In this document: positions 43,263 to 52,395 of the stretch, one piece after another
How positions within the stretch are numbered: position 1 is the first letter of the stretch
Layout: every line of letters starts with the position of its first letter
NCBI RefSeq assembly: GCF_003416895.1
Contig: NZ_QVIO01000001.1
Location: 1,984,001 to 2,048,000 of the forward strand
Direction of reading: 5' to 3'
Source of the DNA: Duganella sp. BJB476
GTDB taxonomy: Bacteria; Pseudomonadota; Gammaproteobacteria; Burkholderiales; Burkholderiaceae_D
DNA length: 64,000 bases
The notes under the pieces: generated by a model
Seen by the model: the letters and a program-made list of their open reading frames with translations, nothing else
What the model was told of the DNA's origin: nothing
The model's database searches: none
Program-made: the position numbers and the translations under genes

Positions 43263-45068
43263 TTATTTGCCTCCTCCGGCAGGCGGCGCCAGTTGCTGGA
43301 CCCGGCGGCTGGCGTCGTCGAGATCCTGCGCATAGCTGGCCGCGCCATCAACGATGGTGGGCTTGATCAACACCACCAGCTCGCGCTTCTGCGTACTGCG
43401 CTCGGTGTTGCGGAACAAGGCGCCGACCACCGGCAGGCTGCCGATGCCGGGCGCCTGGCTGTTGTCGTCGACGCTGGACTGGCGCATCAGGCCGCCGATG
43501 GCGACGATGCGCCCGTCCTGGCCGCGCACCATGCTGTCCATCTCCGACGTGCTCGACGCCGCCAGCGGCAGTTGCAGCGAACCGGCGCTGCCCAGGTTGA
43601 CGACCTTGTTCACGGTCGACACCTGGCTCACCGACGGATGCACGTGCAGCATGATGTTGCCTTCGTCGTCGATCTGCGGCGTTACGTCCAGCACCACGCC
43701 GGAGAAGAACGGCTGCAAGGTCACGTTCGGGCTGGTGGTGTTGCCGCTGACGTTGGAGTTGGTGGTGGTGCTGACCCCGGTCACATAGAACTCGTCGGTG
43801 CCGATCTTGAGCACGGCCTTCTGGTTGTTCATGGTCGCGATGCGCGGGCTGGACAGCACGTGCACCGAACCCTGCGACTCCAGGAAGGAAATCATGGCGG
43901 CGAAATTACTGGTCTGGAACGCCAGGCCGAACAGCGAGCCGGCGTTGTTGGCGGCGTTGGCCAGCGCGGAACCGGTAATGGCCCCTATACCCGCCGTGCC
44001 GCCGCTGACGAGCGGCGCCGGCGTGCCGCCGCCGGCCGGCAGCGGCGCCAGGCCGGTGCCCGGCGCCAGGAAGCCAGCCGACAACCGATTACTGCCGCCG
44101 CCGCCAAACGAGGCGAAGCTGGCCCAGTTGATGCCGCTCTGGAAGCCGCTGTTCAACTGGACTTCGAGGATCTTGGCCTCCAGGATCACCTGGCGCTCGA
44201 CGGCCAGGCGGGTCGCCTTCAGATACTGGTCGACGCTGCGCAGCTGTTCCGGCAGGGCGCGCACCACCACCACGCCCGACTGCGGACTGATCACGACGCT
44301 GCGGCCTTCGCCGACGCCGCCGACCAGGGCCACCAGCGCCTCCTTCAACTCGGTCCAGAAATCGGTGGCCGACGAGGTCTTGACGTTGCTCGAGTCTTCC
44401 ATCGCATACTGCTGGTTGCCCTGTCCCTGCTGCTGCGGCTGGTTACTCTGGCCGTTGCTGCCGCTGCCGCTCTGACCGCTCTGGCCGGACACCACCGAGC
44501 CCACCGTGTTGACCGACGTCGACGACACCCGCACATTGGACGTGCCCTTGCGCGAGGCGCTCAGGTAGTTGACCTGGAAGATGCGGGTCTGCATCGTCAG
44601 CGGCCGGATGTAGATGCGCGTGCCTTCCACCTTGTAGTCGTAGCCGTACATCTCGCGCACCGCGTCGAGCGCCTCGAACAGCGTCACGTCTTTCAGGTTG
44701 GCGGTCACGGTGCCGCTGACGTCCGGATGGATCAGCATGTTGTAGCGCGTGCCGGCCACGATGGAATTGTAGAACTGCTGCACCGGCACCTGATTGAAGG
44801 ACACGTTGAAACGCTCCTCCATCACCGTGCGCGCCTTGGGCAGCTCGGCCGCCATGGTCGCGGCCGGCGGCGGCAGCAGCGCCGCCTCCACCGCCGCCGA
44901 ACTGGCGGGCTGGGCGTGGGCCTTGGCGGCGGCGTCGCGCACCTGCTGGTCGATGGTGTTGTAGGTGTCGCGCGGCGCCTGGGTCTGGCAGGCCGCCAAC
45001 GCGGCGGCCGCGCCCAGCATGCCAGCCCATCGCATCAGTTGGTGCAGGGAGTTTTTAGGTTGGATCAT
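43263..45068 (-). CDS. mshL: MSHA secretin lipoprotein MshL
   Basis: 601-aa outer-membrane secretin. The lipobox is GMLGAAAALAAC (Cys at about residue 27). N-terminal STN/N0 and N1-type domains (VMEERFNVSFNQVPVQQFY) are followed by the secretin pore domain with LNNQ-like TMNNQKAVLKIG, VLDVTPQIDDEGNI and VVALGG-type IVAIGGLMRQ. A Gly/Ser/Gln-rich insert (about 195-225) lies before the pore domain. It overlaps mshK by four bases. Confidence 0.94.
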   Translation of the reverse strand: MIQPKNSLHQLMRWAGMLGAAAALAACQTQAPRDTYNTIDQQVRDAAAKAHAQPASSAAVEAALLPPPAATMAAELPKARTVMEERFNVSFNQVPVQQFYNSIVAGTRYNMLIHPDVSGTVTANLKDVTLFEALDAVREMYGYDYKVEGTRIYIRPLTMQTRIFQVNYLSASRKGTSNVRVSSTSVNTVGSVVSGQSGQSGSGSNGQSNQPQQQGQGNQQYAMEDSSNVKTSSATDFWTELKEALVALVGGVGEGRSVVISPQSGVVVVRALPEQLRSVDQYLKATRLAVERQVILEAKILEVQLNSGFQSGINWASFASFGGGGSNRLSAGFLAPGTGLAPLPAGGGTPAPLVSGGTAGIGAITGSALANAANNAGSLFGLAFQTSNFAAMISFLESQGSVHVLSSPRIATMNNQKAVLKIGTDEFYVTGVSTTTNSNVSGNTTSPNVTLQPFFSGVVLDVTPQIDDEGNIMLHVHPSVSQVSTVNKVVNLGSAGSLQLPLAASSTSEMDSMVRGQDGRIVAIGGLMRQSSVDDNSQAPGIGSLPVVGALFRNTERSTQKRELVVLIKPTIVDGAASYAQDLDDASRRVQQLAPPAGGGK

Positions 45069-45436
45069 TTAGTTTTCCCTGTCGGGTCAGCGGCCTCGGC
45101 CGGTTTGGGAAACAGGGTCAGGGTTTCCAGATTCTTGCCACGGCGGAGTACCACCGAATTGTCGTTGATGCGTTCGAGCACCGCGTCGCCCACCTTGCCG
45201 CCTATGCGCAGGGTGGCGCCGTCGATCACCGCCAGCCGGCGGCCGTCCGGTGCGCGGCCGATCAGGATCGATTGCAGGCGCGGTCCGGCCGCGACGGCTT
45301 CCGCTGCGGCCTCGCTTTCTGGCGCGGCCATCAGGGCCGGTGGACGGGTCGGGTCGGCCAGCTTTTGCGCGGACGCCGGCAACGCCAGCATCAGCGGCAG
45401 CATCAACGGCAACAGCGATGTCAGCCGGCGGTTCAT
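45065..45436 (-). CDS. mshK: MshK-like periplasmic protein
   Basis: 123 aa from ATG 45436 (MNRRLTSLLPLMLPLMLALPASA), a signal peptide; an upstream in-frame ATG at 45448 lies inside mshJ. The DPTRPPALM motif after the signal is shared with GspC/PilP-like pilotins and is typical for MshK. The C-terminal part, with RLQSILIGRAPDGRRLAVI and VGDAVLERI, looks like a secretin-interacting HR domain. It overlaps mshJ by four bases. Confidence 0.85.
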   Translation of the reverse strand: MNRRLTSLLPLMLPLMLALPASAQKLADPTRPPALMAAPESEAAAEAVAAGPRLQSILIGRAPDGRRLAVIDGATLRIGGKVGDAVLERINDNSVVLRRGKNLETLTLFPKPAEAADPTGKTK

Positions 45437-46230
45437 AGTGCTATCCATTTCTGGTCCAGGCTCAGGGTGTACAGGGTCAGCGTCAGCCGGGCTTGAGGAA
45501 ATTGTCCGGCGTCGAGCGCGGCGGCGCCCCAGAGCAGCTGGGTAGGCATGGCCTCCAGCGCTTCCAGGTAATCGATCATCTCCAGGTAGCTGCCTTGCAG
45601 CACCAGTTGCACGCCATGGCGGTACAGCAGCGGCGCGGGCGCGGCGGGTGCGGCGGCTGGCGCGCTGGCCGGTGCGGCGCCGGCCGACGGCTGCTTGGCC
45701 GAGGCGGCTGCCGCCTGCACGATGGCGGCCGGCGTCAGCTGCGGTGCTGCGGCCGCCTTGGCCGGCGCCGGCTGCGGCGCATCCAACGCGGCGAAAGTAC
45801 CGTCAACCGTGCCTTGCGGCGGCAGCGTCTTCAACGACACCAGACGCAGCTTGCCGTGACCCTGCACCATTTGCTGTAGCAGCGGGCCCATGCGGTCTGG
45901 CGCGACCAGGCCCTTTTGCGCGCTGCGCAGCTTGGCGCGCAGGTCCGCGCTGTCCTGCTGCAACGCGCTCAGCCGCTCGCGCACTTCGCGGTCGGGATCG
46001 CGGCGCGCGGCCACATCGAGTTGCACCAGTTCGGAATCGATGCCTGAAATCTGCACCCGCTGCTGCTGCATGGTGGCGCGCAAGGTGCGCTGGCGCGTGT
46101 AGGCCGGGTCGAGCACCAGCTGGAACACCATATACACCAGCATCGCCGCTATGGCGCCCACCACCATCAGGCGTTCGCGCTGGCTCAGCGCCATCAGCCA
46201 GGTATCGAATTTGATCCAATAGGCTTTCAT
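45433..46230 (-). CDS. mshJ: MshJ-like pilus assembly protein (PilO/GspM fold)
   Basis: 265 aa. One N-terminal membrane helix (about 22-42, RLMVVGAIAAMLVYMVFQLV), then a coiled coil (about 48-105) and an Ala/Pro linker (about 150-195). The C-terminal ferredoxin-like domain has YRHGVQLVLQGSYLEMIDYLEALEAMP. It links the inner platform to the secretin. Overlaps the PilN-like gene by four bases. Confidence 0.85.
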   Translation of the reverse strand: MKAYWIKFDTWLMALSQRERLMVVGAIAAMLVYMVFQLVLDPAYTRQRTLRATMQQQRVQISGIDSELVQLDVAARRDPDREVRERLSALQQDSADLRAKLRSAQKGLVAPDRMGPLLQQMVQGHGKLRLVSLKTLPPQGTVDGTFAALDAPQPAPAKAAAAPQLTPAAIVQAAAASAKQPSAGAAPASAPAAAPAAPAPLLYRHGVQLVLQGSYLEMIDYLEALEAMPTQLLWGAAALDAGQFPQARLTLTLYTLSLDQKWIAL

Positions 46231-46892
46231 GGCTGCTCCACCTTGGCGCGCTCGCCGGCGGCGGCCGATTGCAGGCTGAATTCCACATAACGCGGCGCCA
46301 CCGGCGCTGGCGCTGTCCCGTCCGCGGCGGCTTCTGGTGCGGGCTTGGGTTCATTCATTTCCAACTGGCCGAAGGTCTTGCCACGCAATACGGCCTCGCT
46401 AGCCAGGCCGTTCAGGTAGCCAGGCAGCAGGCTGGCCTTGAGTGCCCGCCCCTGCAAGCCGATCGCATCGCCGCTGCCCTGGATGGTCACGCCGGTCAGC
46501 CACAAGCCTTCCACGCCGCGCCGCGCGAAGGCACGGAAATAAGCCGAGTAACCACGCGTCGCGCCCGGTTGTCCCTGCTCCAGTATCGCGGCGACTTGTT
46601 GCAGATTGCGGAATTGCGCGCCGGCCTGGTCCAGTTCCTGTTGCAATGTTTCGCTCTTGCGCGGCGCCACGAAGGCTGCGGTGGCGGCGGTCCGGCGCGC
46701 CTCGCCGCGGTCCAGTCCGGCCTTGACCGTGGCGGCCTCGCTCTCCAACGCCGCCAGCTCGGTCTTGGCCAGGACCGACGCGCCGATCAAGACCAGCGCC
46801 AGCACGCCGAGCCCGGCCACCAGCACCGGCGTGCCGGCGTAATTGGTCTTGCGCTGGGTGCCTGCGCTGAACAGGTTGATTTGCTGGCTCAT
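46227..46892 (-). CDS. PilN-like fimbrial assembly protein (second MshI-type gene)
   Basis: 221 aa with one membrane helix (about 22-42, PVLVAGLGVLALVLIGASVL) beginning MSQQINLFSAGTQRK, followed by a coiled coil (45-100) and a ferredoxin-like domain containing GLWLTGVTIQGSGDAIGLQGR. In type IV pili this is PilN, which binds PilM. Overlaps mshI by four bases. Confidence 0.87.
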   Translation of the reverse strand: MSQQINLFSAGTQRKTNYAGTPVLVAGLGVLALVLIGASVLAKTELAALESEAATVKAGLDRGEARRTAATAAFVAPRKSETLQQELDQAGAQFRNLQQVAAILEQGQPGATRGYSAYFRAFARRGVEGLWLTGVTIQGSGDAIGLQGRALKASLLPGYLNGLASEAVLRGKTFGQLEMNEPKPAPEAAADGTAPAPVAPRYVEFSLQSAAAGERAKVEQP

Positions 46893-47827
46893 GCGCTCGC
46901 CTCCTCGCGCAGGGCCGCGCCCAGCGTACGCAGGAAGCCGGCCTGCTGCGCCGGGTCCTGCAACACCGGCGCCTGCTCCAGGTCCAGCACGCTCGCCAGG
47001 TCCAGCTGCTCCACCGGCAGGTAGAGATTGCTGGCCAGGTAGGCGCGCAAGGCGCCCTCGCCCACCGGCGCCAAGATCAGCTTGGCCACGGTGACAAACG
47101 AGAACTGCCGCTCGAAGTGGTCCAGCGAGCGTTGCAGTTCGAGCGTGATGCGGTCATGCAGATGCTGCACGCGGTCCGGGTCGGGATCGAGCAGCTGGTT
47201 CAGGGTGATGTCGATGCGGCGCGCCAGATAGAGTTCGGTTTGATAGCTGACGGTCAGCAGGCCGCCGTCGGCGTCGAAGGCCAGCAGCGCCAGGCCGCGC
47301 CCTTCCGGCTCCAGCAGCGCCGAGATATTCCGCTGCGCCATTTCGCCGATGTCGATGGCCGACAGCGCGATCTTGTTGTCGGCGAACAGCTGCTGGTACG
47401 GCTGCAGCACACTGTTGCGGGCCGCCACCGCGAACGCCTGGCGCGCCTGGTTCGAGCCGCTGGCCTGCGGCACCATCGCCATGTCGAGGGTGGCTTGCTC
47501 AAGCGGGAAGTCGATCATGTCCTTGACGCGCCAGCCCAGCGCGGTCTTCATTTCCGCTTCCGGCACATTGGGCGCCTCGACCATCAGCAGCTGGTAGCCG
47601 CCGGCGCCGAGCAGCGTGGTGCAGCGATAGCGGCCGGCCTGCAATTCCTTGCCCAGGCGCGCCAGGCTGGCGCCGGCCTGGTCGGCCTGGCCCGGGTAGG
47701 AAGCGGCCAGCAGCACGCGCGGCAAGCCGTCGGTGCGACGCTCGATCGCCGCAGCCTGCACGCCGTCCGCCGTCAGGCCGATGGCCAGCCAGCCATTCTT
47801 TTTCTCCGCTTTTCCAAATAAACGCAT
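46889..47827 (-). CDS. mshI: MshI/PilM-like actin-fold protein
   Basis: 312-aa cytoplasmic protein with no membrane segment. It begins MRLFGKAEKKNGWLAIGL. Sequence features such as MKTALGWRVKDMIDFPLEQ and VAARNSVLQPYQQL match agglutinin-biogenesis MshI and the PilM actin-like fold. It is the first gene of the mshI-N assembly sub-operon and has its own upstream intergenic region. Confidence 0.9.
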   Translation of the reverse strand: MRLFGKAEKKNGWLAIGLTADGVQAAAIERRTDGLPRVLLAASYPGQADQAGASLARLGKELQAGRYRCTTLLGAGGYQLLMVEAPNVPEAEMKTALGWRVKDMIDFPLEQATLDMAMVPQASGSNQARQAFAVAARNSVLQPYQQLFADNKIALSAIDIGEMAQRNISALLEPEGRGLALLAFDADGGLLTVSYQTELYLARRIDITLNQLLDPDPDRVQHLHDRITLELQRSLDHFERQFSFVTVAKLILAPVGEGALRAYLASNLYLPVEQLDLASVLDLEQAPVLQDPAQQAGFLRTLGAALREEASA

Positions 47828-47860
47828 CCGAATGTCTCAAATGATTAAGCACGAGATTCA

Positions 47861-47886
47861 ATAATCACCGCACATCGTTGATTATA
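47861..47886 (-). promoter_or_regulatory. Candidate promoter and operator before mshI
   Basis: Minus-strand TATAAT (47881-47886) lies 54 bases upstream of the mshI ATG. An inverted repeat ATAATCA (47861-47867), N11, TGATTAT (47879-47885) overlaps it. No strong -35 was found, which fits an activator-dependent promoter. This would give mshI-N expression separate from mshE-Q. Confidence 0.4.
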
Positions 47887-47976
47887 TTCAAGTTTCATTG
47901 CACTACCGCGCCAATTTCTGGCCTTGCCTCCAGTTTGCCCTCTTATTGCTCGGAACCCAAATAAAGTGACGCGAAT

Positions 47977-50900
47977 TCAATACACTTCCCGTAAGAAAAT
48001 CACCGGGCTGCGATAAACGCCGAAGGTTACCCGCCCCTGGCTGGTCGGCAGCCAAACCGGCCCGTTGATGACGGTGACGTTGGCGCCGCTCTTGCCCGTG
48101 GTGCTGCCGGCCTTGAGCGCGGCAGTGGCGGCGCCGGACTTCATCGTCAATGACGCCGCCGAATTGGGCGCCAGCGCCGGACAGGCCAACAGGCAGCTGG
48201 CGTATTGGAAGTTCGATGCCGGCGTCACCACGGTCACGCTGTCGCTGGCGTTGTTGCGCCAGGCCAGCACGGTGGCGCCGCCGACGGTGCTTTGGCCGTA
48301 GTACTGCGCGCCCAAGGCCAGCGCCACCGACAGGCTGGATGAACCGTAGGCGTTCGGCACAAACAGGCGGCCGGACACCACCGCCACGCCGCCTTCGACC
48401 GCGCCAGTGCGCAGCGAACTGACGCCGTCGTTGGGGCTGCCGGTCTCGGTGGCGCGCACATACGTCATGGTCGGCGGTACCCAGTTGTTGGCGTACGGCG
48501 CGGTGGCGACAAAGGCATTGGGCAAGGTGTAGACCGGGCTGGCGTTGGCCACGCCCATGAGGAAATCGGTGGCGGCGAGGTTGTTGGCGCTCAGCGCCGA
48601 GCCGGCCGGCGCGGCCGGCGGATTGGCGGTGGTGGTGGTGCCGGGCGCCGACCAGGCCGACAGTTGTGCCGCGCGCGCCAGGGTGCGCCGGTAGTTGAGC
48701 GTGACGGCGCCTTGCAAGTTATACGCCGTCACCCTCGTCGCAAACGGCTGGCGCGAGTACGCCATGCCGGTCACCGAGGCCGGGCAACTCATGCCGAGCG
48801 GATCGCAGGCCATCAGGCCGGTCAGCACCGTATCGAAATGGTCCGGCACGAAGCGGCCGACGTTGATCGATACCGACTGCACGTCGCCGCTGCCTAAATA
48901 GTTCCCTGCGGTGGCAGGGGAAATCGGCAGGATCGTCGGCGTAATCTCCAACACCCCCACATCGGCGTAGGAAAACGCATTGCCGGTGGCGCTGCCGCCG
49001 CTGAAGGCGTTCAAGCTGCCGCTCAAAATGAGCTCCGCCTCGGGATCGGTAGGATCGAGCGGGTTGGCCGGGTCGCTCGGGCCGGCGTGCATGGCTTCCA
49101 GCCGGTCGCCGGCCTGGTCCTTGGCGGCTTTCGTGGTCAGCTTGATCTGCACCGGCGCGCTCTCCTTGCCGAAATTGGGCGCCGCCGCGCCGCCATACAT
49201 CAGCGCGCTGACCGTCAGGCCGAACGGCGTGCCGGCGGTGACGAACTTGGGGTCGGTGGGAGCAGCCGGCGAACCGGCCAGGTTGGAGGCCGGCGCCACC
49301 AGCACCAGCCGCTCGGGCCGCTCGACGAACGGTCCGCTGGTGCCAAAGCGGGCGGTATTGTCGCTGACCAGGAACTCGACGCGGCCCACGTCCGAGTAGT
49401 GGAAATTGTACTGGTCGGCCGAGCTGGCCTTGCCGCCGGTCATGACCACGTTATTCAGCCCGGTCCAGGTGGACGAGTTCTGCGCCGGCACCGCGCCGGA
49501 CCTGGCGCACAGCGGCAGCGTGCTGGCGGCGGCGCCGACCTTGGTGAAGGTGGCGCGCACGCCCGCATCCTGGATCGGGTCGTGGCAGGACAAGGCATAT
49601 TTCATCTGGATCGTGCTGTTGGAGTTCGACAGCGCGGTCGGCACGTTCGATACAACGAAAGTCAGGTACAGCGGAATGTCTTTGTTGGCCAGGTATTGCA
49701 CGGTGGTGAAATCGACCAGCTTGCACGGCTGGCCCGGATCGCCGAACGACAAGCCGTTTTCGCATGGCACATCAGTGAAGACATAGCTCGGCGTGAACGC
49801 CCCCGCCCCCACCAGCGAACTGACGGTCGAGGTGTCGTTGCCGTCGTAGTAGTCGAACAGCTGGCCGCTGACGGTGGCGCTGTTGGTGACCAGGCCGCTG
49901 GCGGCGGCGGCCGTGGTCACCCGCAGCGTGATCGGCGGCAGCGTCACGCCGGCCGCCATCGCGCCGCTGTAGCTGCAGGTGAGCGTCTGTCCGTTCATGC
50001 CGCAATTCCAGCCGGTGCCGCTGGCGCTGGAAAAGATCAGCGCCGCCGGCAGCACATCGACCACCGTGGTCGGCCCGCCCTCGGTCAGCGGGCCGTTGTT
50101 GCTGACGCTGATGATGTAGTTGCTGACCTGCGCAGGCTGCAAGGGGTTCTGCAAAGTCATCGAGACGGCGCGGTCGGCCGCCGGCACATTGGGCGCGGCG
50201 ATCACCTCGGCGTTCAACAGCACCAGGTCCTGGCCGGACTGGTAGTCGCTGCGGGCCGAGGTCTGGCCAGCCTTGATGGTCGGCGACGAGACGGTGTAGG
50301 CGTCGAAATCGATGCCGTAGGACTTGGTATCGCCGTCGATGTTGGAGGCCGAGTTGAACTGGTTGCCGGACGGGTTCATCGCATCGACCATCTCGACGCT
50401 GTTGTAGCGCAGGATTTCGCCGCCGCCCGACAGCGTGGCGTCGCCCTCCCAGGTGATGTGGCCGATCTTGCCGGTCAGGTTGCCGATCGGCGTGGGGATC
50501 TTGAAGTTGGCCAGCGTCAGCGTCACGCCGGAAAAGCGGATGTACTGGAAGCCTTCGTAGACATTGAGCACCCGGAACGTTTCGCTGGGATCGGAGTACA
50601 CCACCAGCAGCTGGAAGCCGCCCAGCACGCCCTCCACCGCACAGTAGGGACTGCCGCTGTTGATGGTCAGGTCGTCGATCTTGTAGTTGCCGTTGCCCTT
50701 GGCCACCACCTGCGACGTCACGTCCACGGCGCCGGCAAAGAAGTCATAGCCCACCGTGGCGGAGGTGTAGCGGCGGTTGCTGGGCGCACTCACGGCGACG
50801 TCGTCGAAGGTCACGTCGTAGTCCGGGGTCGAACTGGAGCCGGCCCAATACAGCTGGGCGCTGAGGATGGTGGCGCTGTGCGGCACGCCGGACAGCTTCA

Positions 50901-51120
50901 GCTGCAGCTGGCCGTTCTTGAGGGCGCAGGGATCGGTGTCGTTGTCCTTGGCGCGCAGGGTGGTCTGGGCGCCGGTGAAGCTGACGTTGCCGGCAAAGCT
51001 CTTGAACAAGGTGATCGGCGAATCGGCGCGCGCCACGCCGGCGGCCAGGCAGCACAGCAGCGCCAGCAAGCAGGCCAGCCAGCGCGGCGCAGGATTCGGG
51101 ATGTCGATGGTGGTGCGCAT
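47977..51120 (-). CDS. mshQ: Large MshQ-like surface/tip protein (DUF11 plus DUF6701)
   Basis: 1047 aa with a signal peptide (about 15-32, LLALLCCLAAGVARA). The N-terminal beta-rich region (about 33-290) contains LYWAGSSSTPDYDV and VYEGFQYIRF. A DUF11-type repeat (about 305-440) contains VSNYIISVSNNGPLTEGG. The remaining 600 residues fit the DUF6701/MshQ C-terminal domain, with VGRFVPDHFD. Likely an extracellular tip or adhesin of the pilus. It is the largest pilus gene and is followed by a 149-base gap before mshI. Confidence 0.85.
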   Translation of the reverse strand: MRTTIDIPNPAPRWLACLLALLCCLAAGVARADSPITLFKSFAGNVSFTGAQTTLRAKDNDTDPCALKNGQLQLKLSGVPHSATILSAQLYWAGSSSTPDYDVTFDDVAVSAPSNRRYTSATVGYDFFAGAVDVTSQVVAKGNGNYKIDDLTINSGSPYCAVEGVLGGFQLLVVYSDPSETFRVLNVYEGFQYIRFSGVTLTLANFKIPTPIGNLTGKIGHITWEGDATLSGGGEILRYNSVEMVDAMNPSGNQFNSASNIDGDTKSYGIDFDAYTVSSPTIKAGQTSARSDYQSGQDLVLLNAEVIAAPNVPAADRAVSMTLQNPLQPAQVSNYIISVSNNGPLTEGGPTTVVDVLPAALIFSSASGTGWNCGMNGQTLTCSYSGAMAAGVTLPPITLRVTTAAAASGLVTNSATVSGQLFDYYDGNDTSTVSSLVGAGAFTPSYVFTDVPCENGLSFGDPGQPCKLVDFTTVQYLANKDIPLYLTFVVSNVPTALSNSNSTIQMKYALSCHDPIQDAGVRATFTKVGAAASTLPLCARSGAVPAQNSSTWTGLNNVVMTGGKASSADQYNFHYSDVGRVEFLVSDNTARFGTSGPFVERPERLVLVAPASNLAGSPAAPTDPKFVTAGTPFGLTVSALMYGGAAAPNFGKESAPVQIKLTTKAAKDQAGDRLEAMHAGPSDPANPLDPTDPEAELILSGSLNAFSGGSATGNAFSYADVGVLEITPTILPISPATAGNYLGSGDVQSVSINVGRFVPDHFDTVLTGLMACDPLGMSCPASVTGMAYSRQPFATRVTAYNLQGAVTLNYRRTLARAAQLSAWSAPGTTTTANPPAAPAGSALSANNLAATDFLMGVANASPVYTLPNAFVATAPYANNWVPPTMTYVRATETGSPNDGVSSLRTGAVEGGVAVVSGRLFVPNAYGSSSLSVALALGAQYYGQSTVGGATVLAWRNNASDSVTVVTPASNFQYASCLLACPALAPNSAASLTMKSGAATAALKAGSTTGKSGANVTVINGPVWLPTSQGRVTFGVYRSPVIFLREVY

Positions 51121-51130
51121 GCTGGCCTCC

Positions 51131-51568
51131 TCAGAACTGCACCGTGACCGTACGCTGCACGTAGTCCGGGCTGGTGGGCGCGGCGTTTGGACAGACGCCG
51201 CCGGCCGGCTGGTTGCAGGCGGTGGCGGTGACGGTGGTCTGGTTCAAACTCGCGCCCATGCCGGGCGTGGCGTTGACGGTGCACAGCACCGTCACGGTGA
51301 AACTAGACAAGGTCGCGCCAAGCGGGAAGCTGCGGCTGGCCACGCAGCTGCCGTTGATCTGCTGCTGGTACAGGCCGTACTCGACGCCGGCGCGGGACGC
51401 CTCGTAGGCGCGCGCGCCCAGCAAGTCCAATGCCGAGCTGGTCTGCTGGGCGGTGGTCAGGCTCATCACCGCCACGGCCAGCGCCGACAGCACCACCACC
51501 AGGAACAGCGCGGTGACGATGGAAAAGCCGGCGGCGATCCGGCGCGGCAGGTGGCGCAGCGGCGTCAT
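51131..51568 (-). CDS. mshP: MshP-like minor pilin lacking Glu5
   Basis: 145 aa. The prepilin leader ends in RRIAAG with mature start FSIVTALFLVVVLSAL. Position 5 is Thr instead of Glu. Glu5 is absent also in GspK/PilX-type tip pilins. The mature part has several Cys, likely disulfide bonded. It lies between mshQ and mshO, overlapping mshO by four bases. Confidence 0.85.
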   Translation of the reverse strand: MTPLRHLPRRIAAGFSIVTALFLVVVLSALAVAVMSLTTAQQTSSALDLLGARAYEASRAGVEYGLYQQQINGSCVASRSFPLGATLSSFTVTVLCTVNATPGMGASLNQTTVTATACNQPAGGVCPNAAPTSPDYVQRTVTVQF

Positions 51569-52395
51569 GGCGTGTTATCCAGGTGAACCTGGCGCGCCAG
51601 GCTGATGCTCTCGCCATTGCTGCGGGACAGCGTCAGCGATATCCCGACCAGCGCCGCGTTGGTGTTAGCCAGCACCGAATAGTCGAAGCCACAGGCCGTG
51701 ACCAGGTTGGCCAGCAACGCCGGCGCACCGAACGGCGGCGCGCCCAGCCCGTTCAGGCCGATGATCTGGTTGGTGAAATTGCGCGTCAGCGTGCCGCCGG
51801 CGGCGGCCGGCGCGCACACATAGGTGACGGTGCCGGTCACCACCTGGAAGCGGTTGGTCGGCGACGGCATCGACGGCGACTGCGTGGCGAACGGATTGTT
51901 GGCCATGGTGATGCGGGTGCCGTTGACCGCCGTCACGTGCGCGATATTGCCGAAGGTGCGGGCGTCGGCCGGCGCCGTGCCGACATTGAACACGGCGATC
52001 CAGTCATTGATCTGGACGGCCTGGCGGCCGCTGGGCGCGACGCCGGCCATGTTGAACGACAGGCTGGCCGCTGGGCTGAAGTCGAGCGGCAGCAGCGCGG
52101 CCGGCGGCGAATCGCTGACGTCGATGTAGCGGCCGCCGGTTCTGGTCAGCAGGAACTGCAAGGTCTTGCGGTCGGCCGAGACCAGCACGCTGTTGGGCAG
52201 CGCCAGCCGCAACTCGCGCGTCATGCGGCGCAGCGTCAGGTCGGCGACGTCGGTCATGTCGCCACGCGCGGCCGTGTCGACGTAGCTCTGCACCGGGGTC
52301 TTGAGAAACACCGCCAGCATGCCGGACAGGATGCCGGTGATAACCATGACGATGATGACTTCGACCAGCGTAAAGCCGCGCGCGCGCTTGTTCAT
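51565..52395 (-). CDS. mshO: MshO-like minor pilin
   Basis: 276 aa. The prepilin motif RARGFTLVEVIIVMVITGIL has an intact Glu5. The soluble domain is of the GspJ/PilW size class, with two Cys (VCAPAAA and TACGFDYS). Overlaps mshD by four bases. Confidence 0.88.
   Translation of the reverse strand: MNKRARGFTLVEVIIVMVITGILSGMLAVFLKTPVQSYVDTAARGDMTDVADLTLRRMTRELRLALPNSVLVSADRKTLQFLLTRTGGRYIDVSDSPPAALLPLDFSPAASLSFNMAGVAPSGRQAVQINDWIAVFNVGTAPADARTFGNIAHVTAVNGTRITMANNPFATQSPSMPSPTNRFQVVTGTVTYVCAPAAAGGTLTRNFTNQIIGLNGLGAPPFGAPALLANLVTACGFDYSVLANTNAALVGISLTLSRSNGESISLARQVHLDNTP

Noticed and set aside
42654..45545. 963-codon open frame antisense to mshM, mshL and mshK
   Set aside because: Compositional shadow spanning three well-supported genes on the opposite strand; no domain or signal visible.
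49087..51147. 686-codon open frame antisense to mshQ
   Set aside because: Ala/Gly/Arg/His-rich shadow of mshQ with no recognisable motif.
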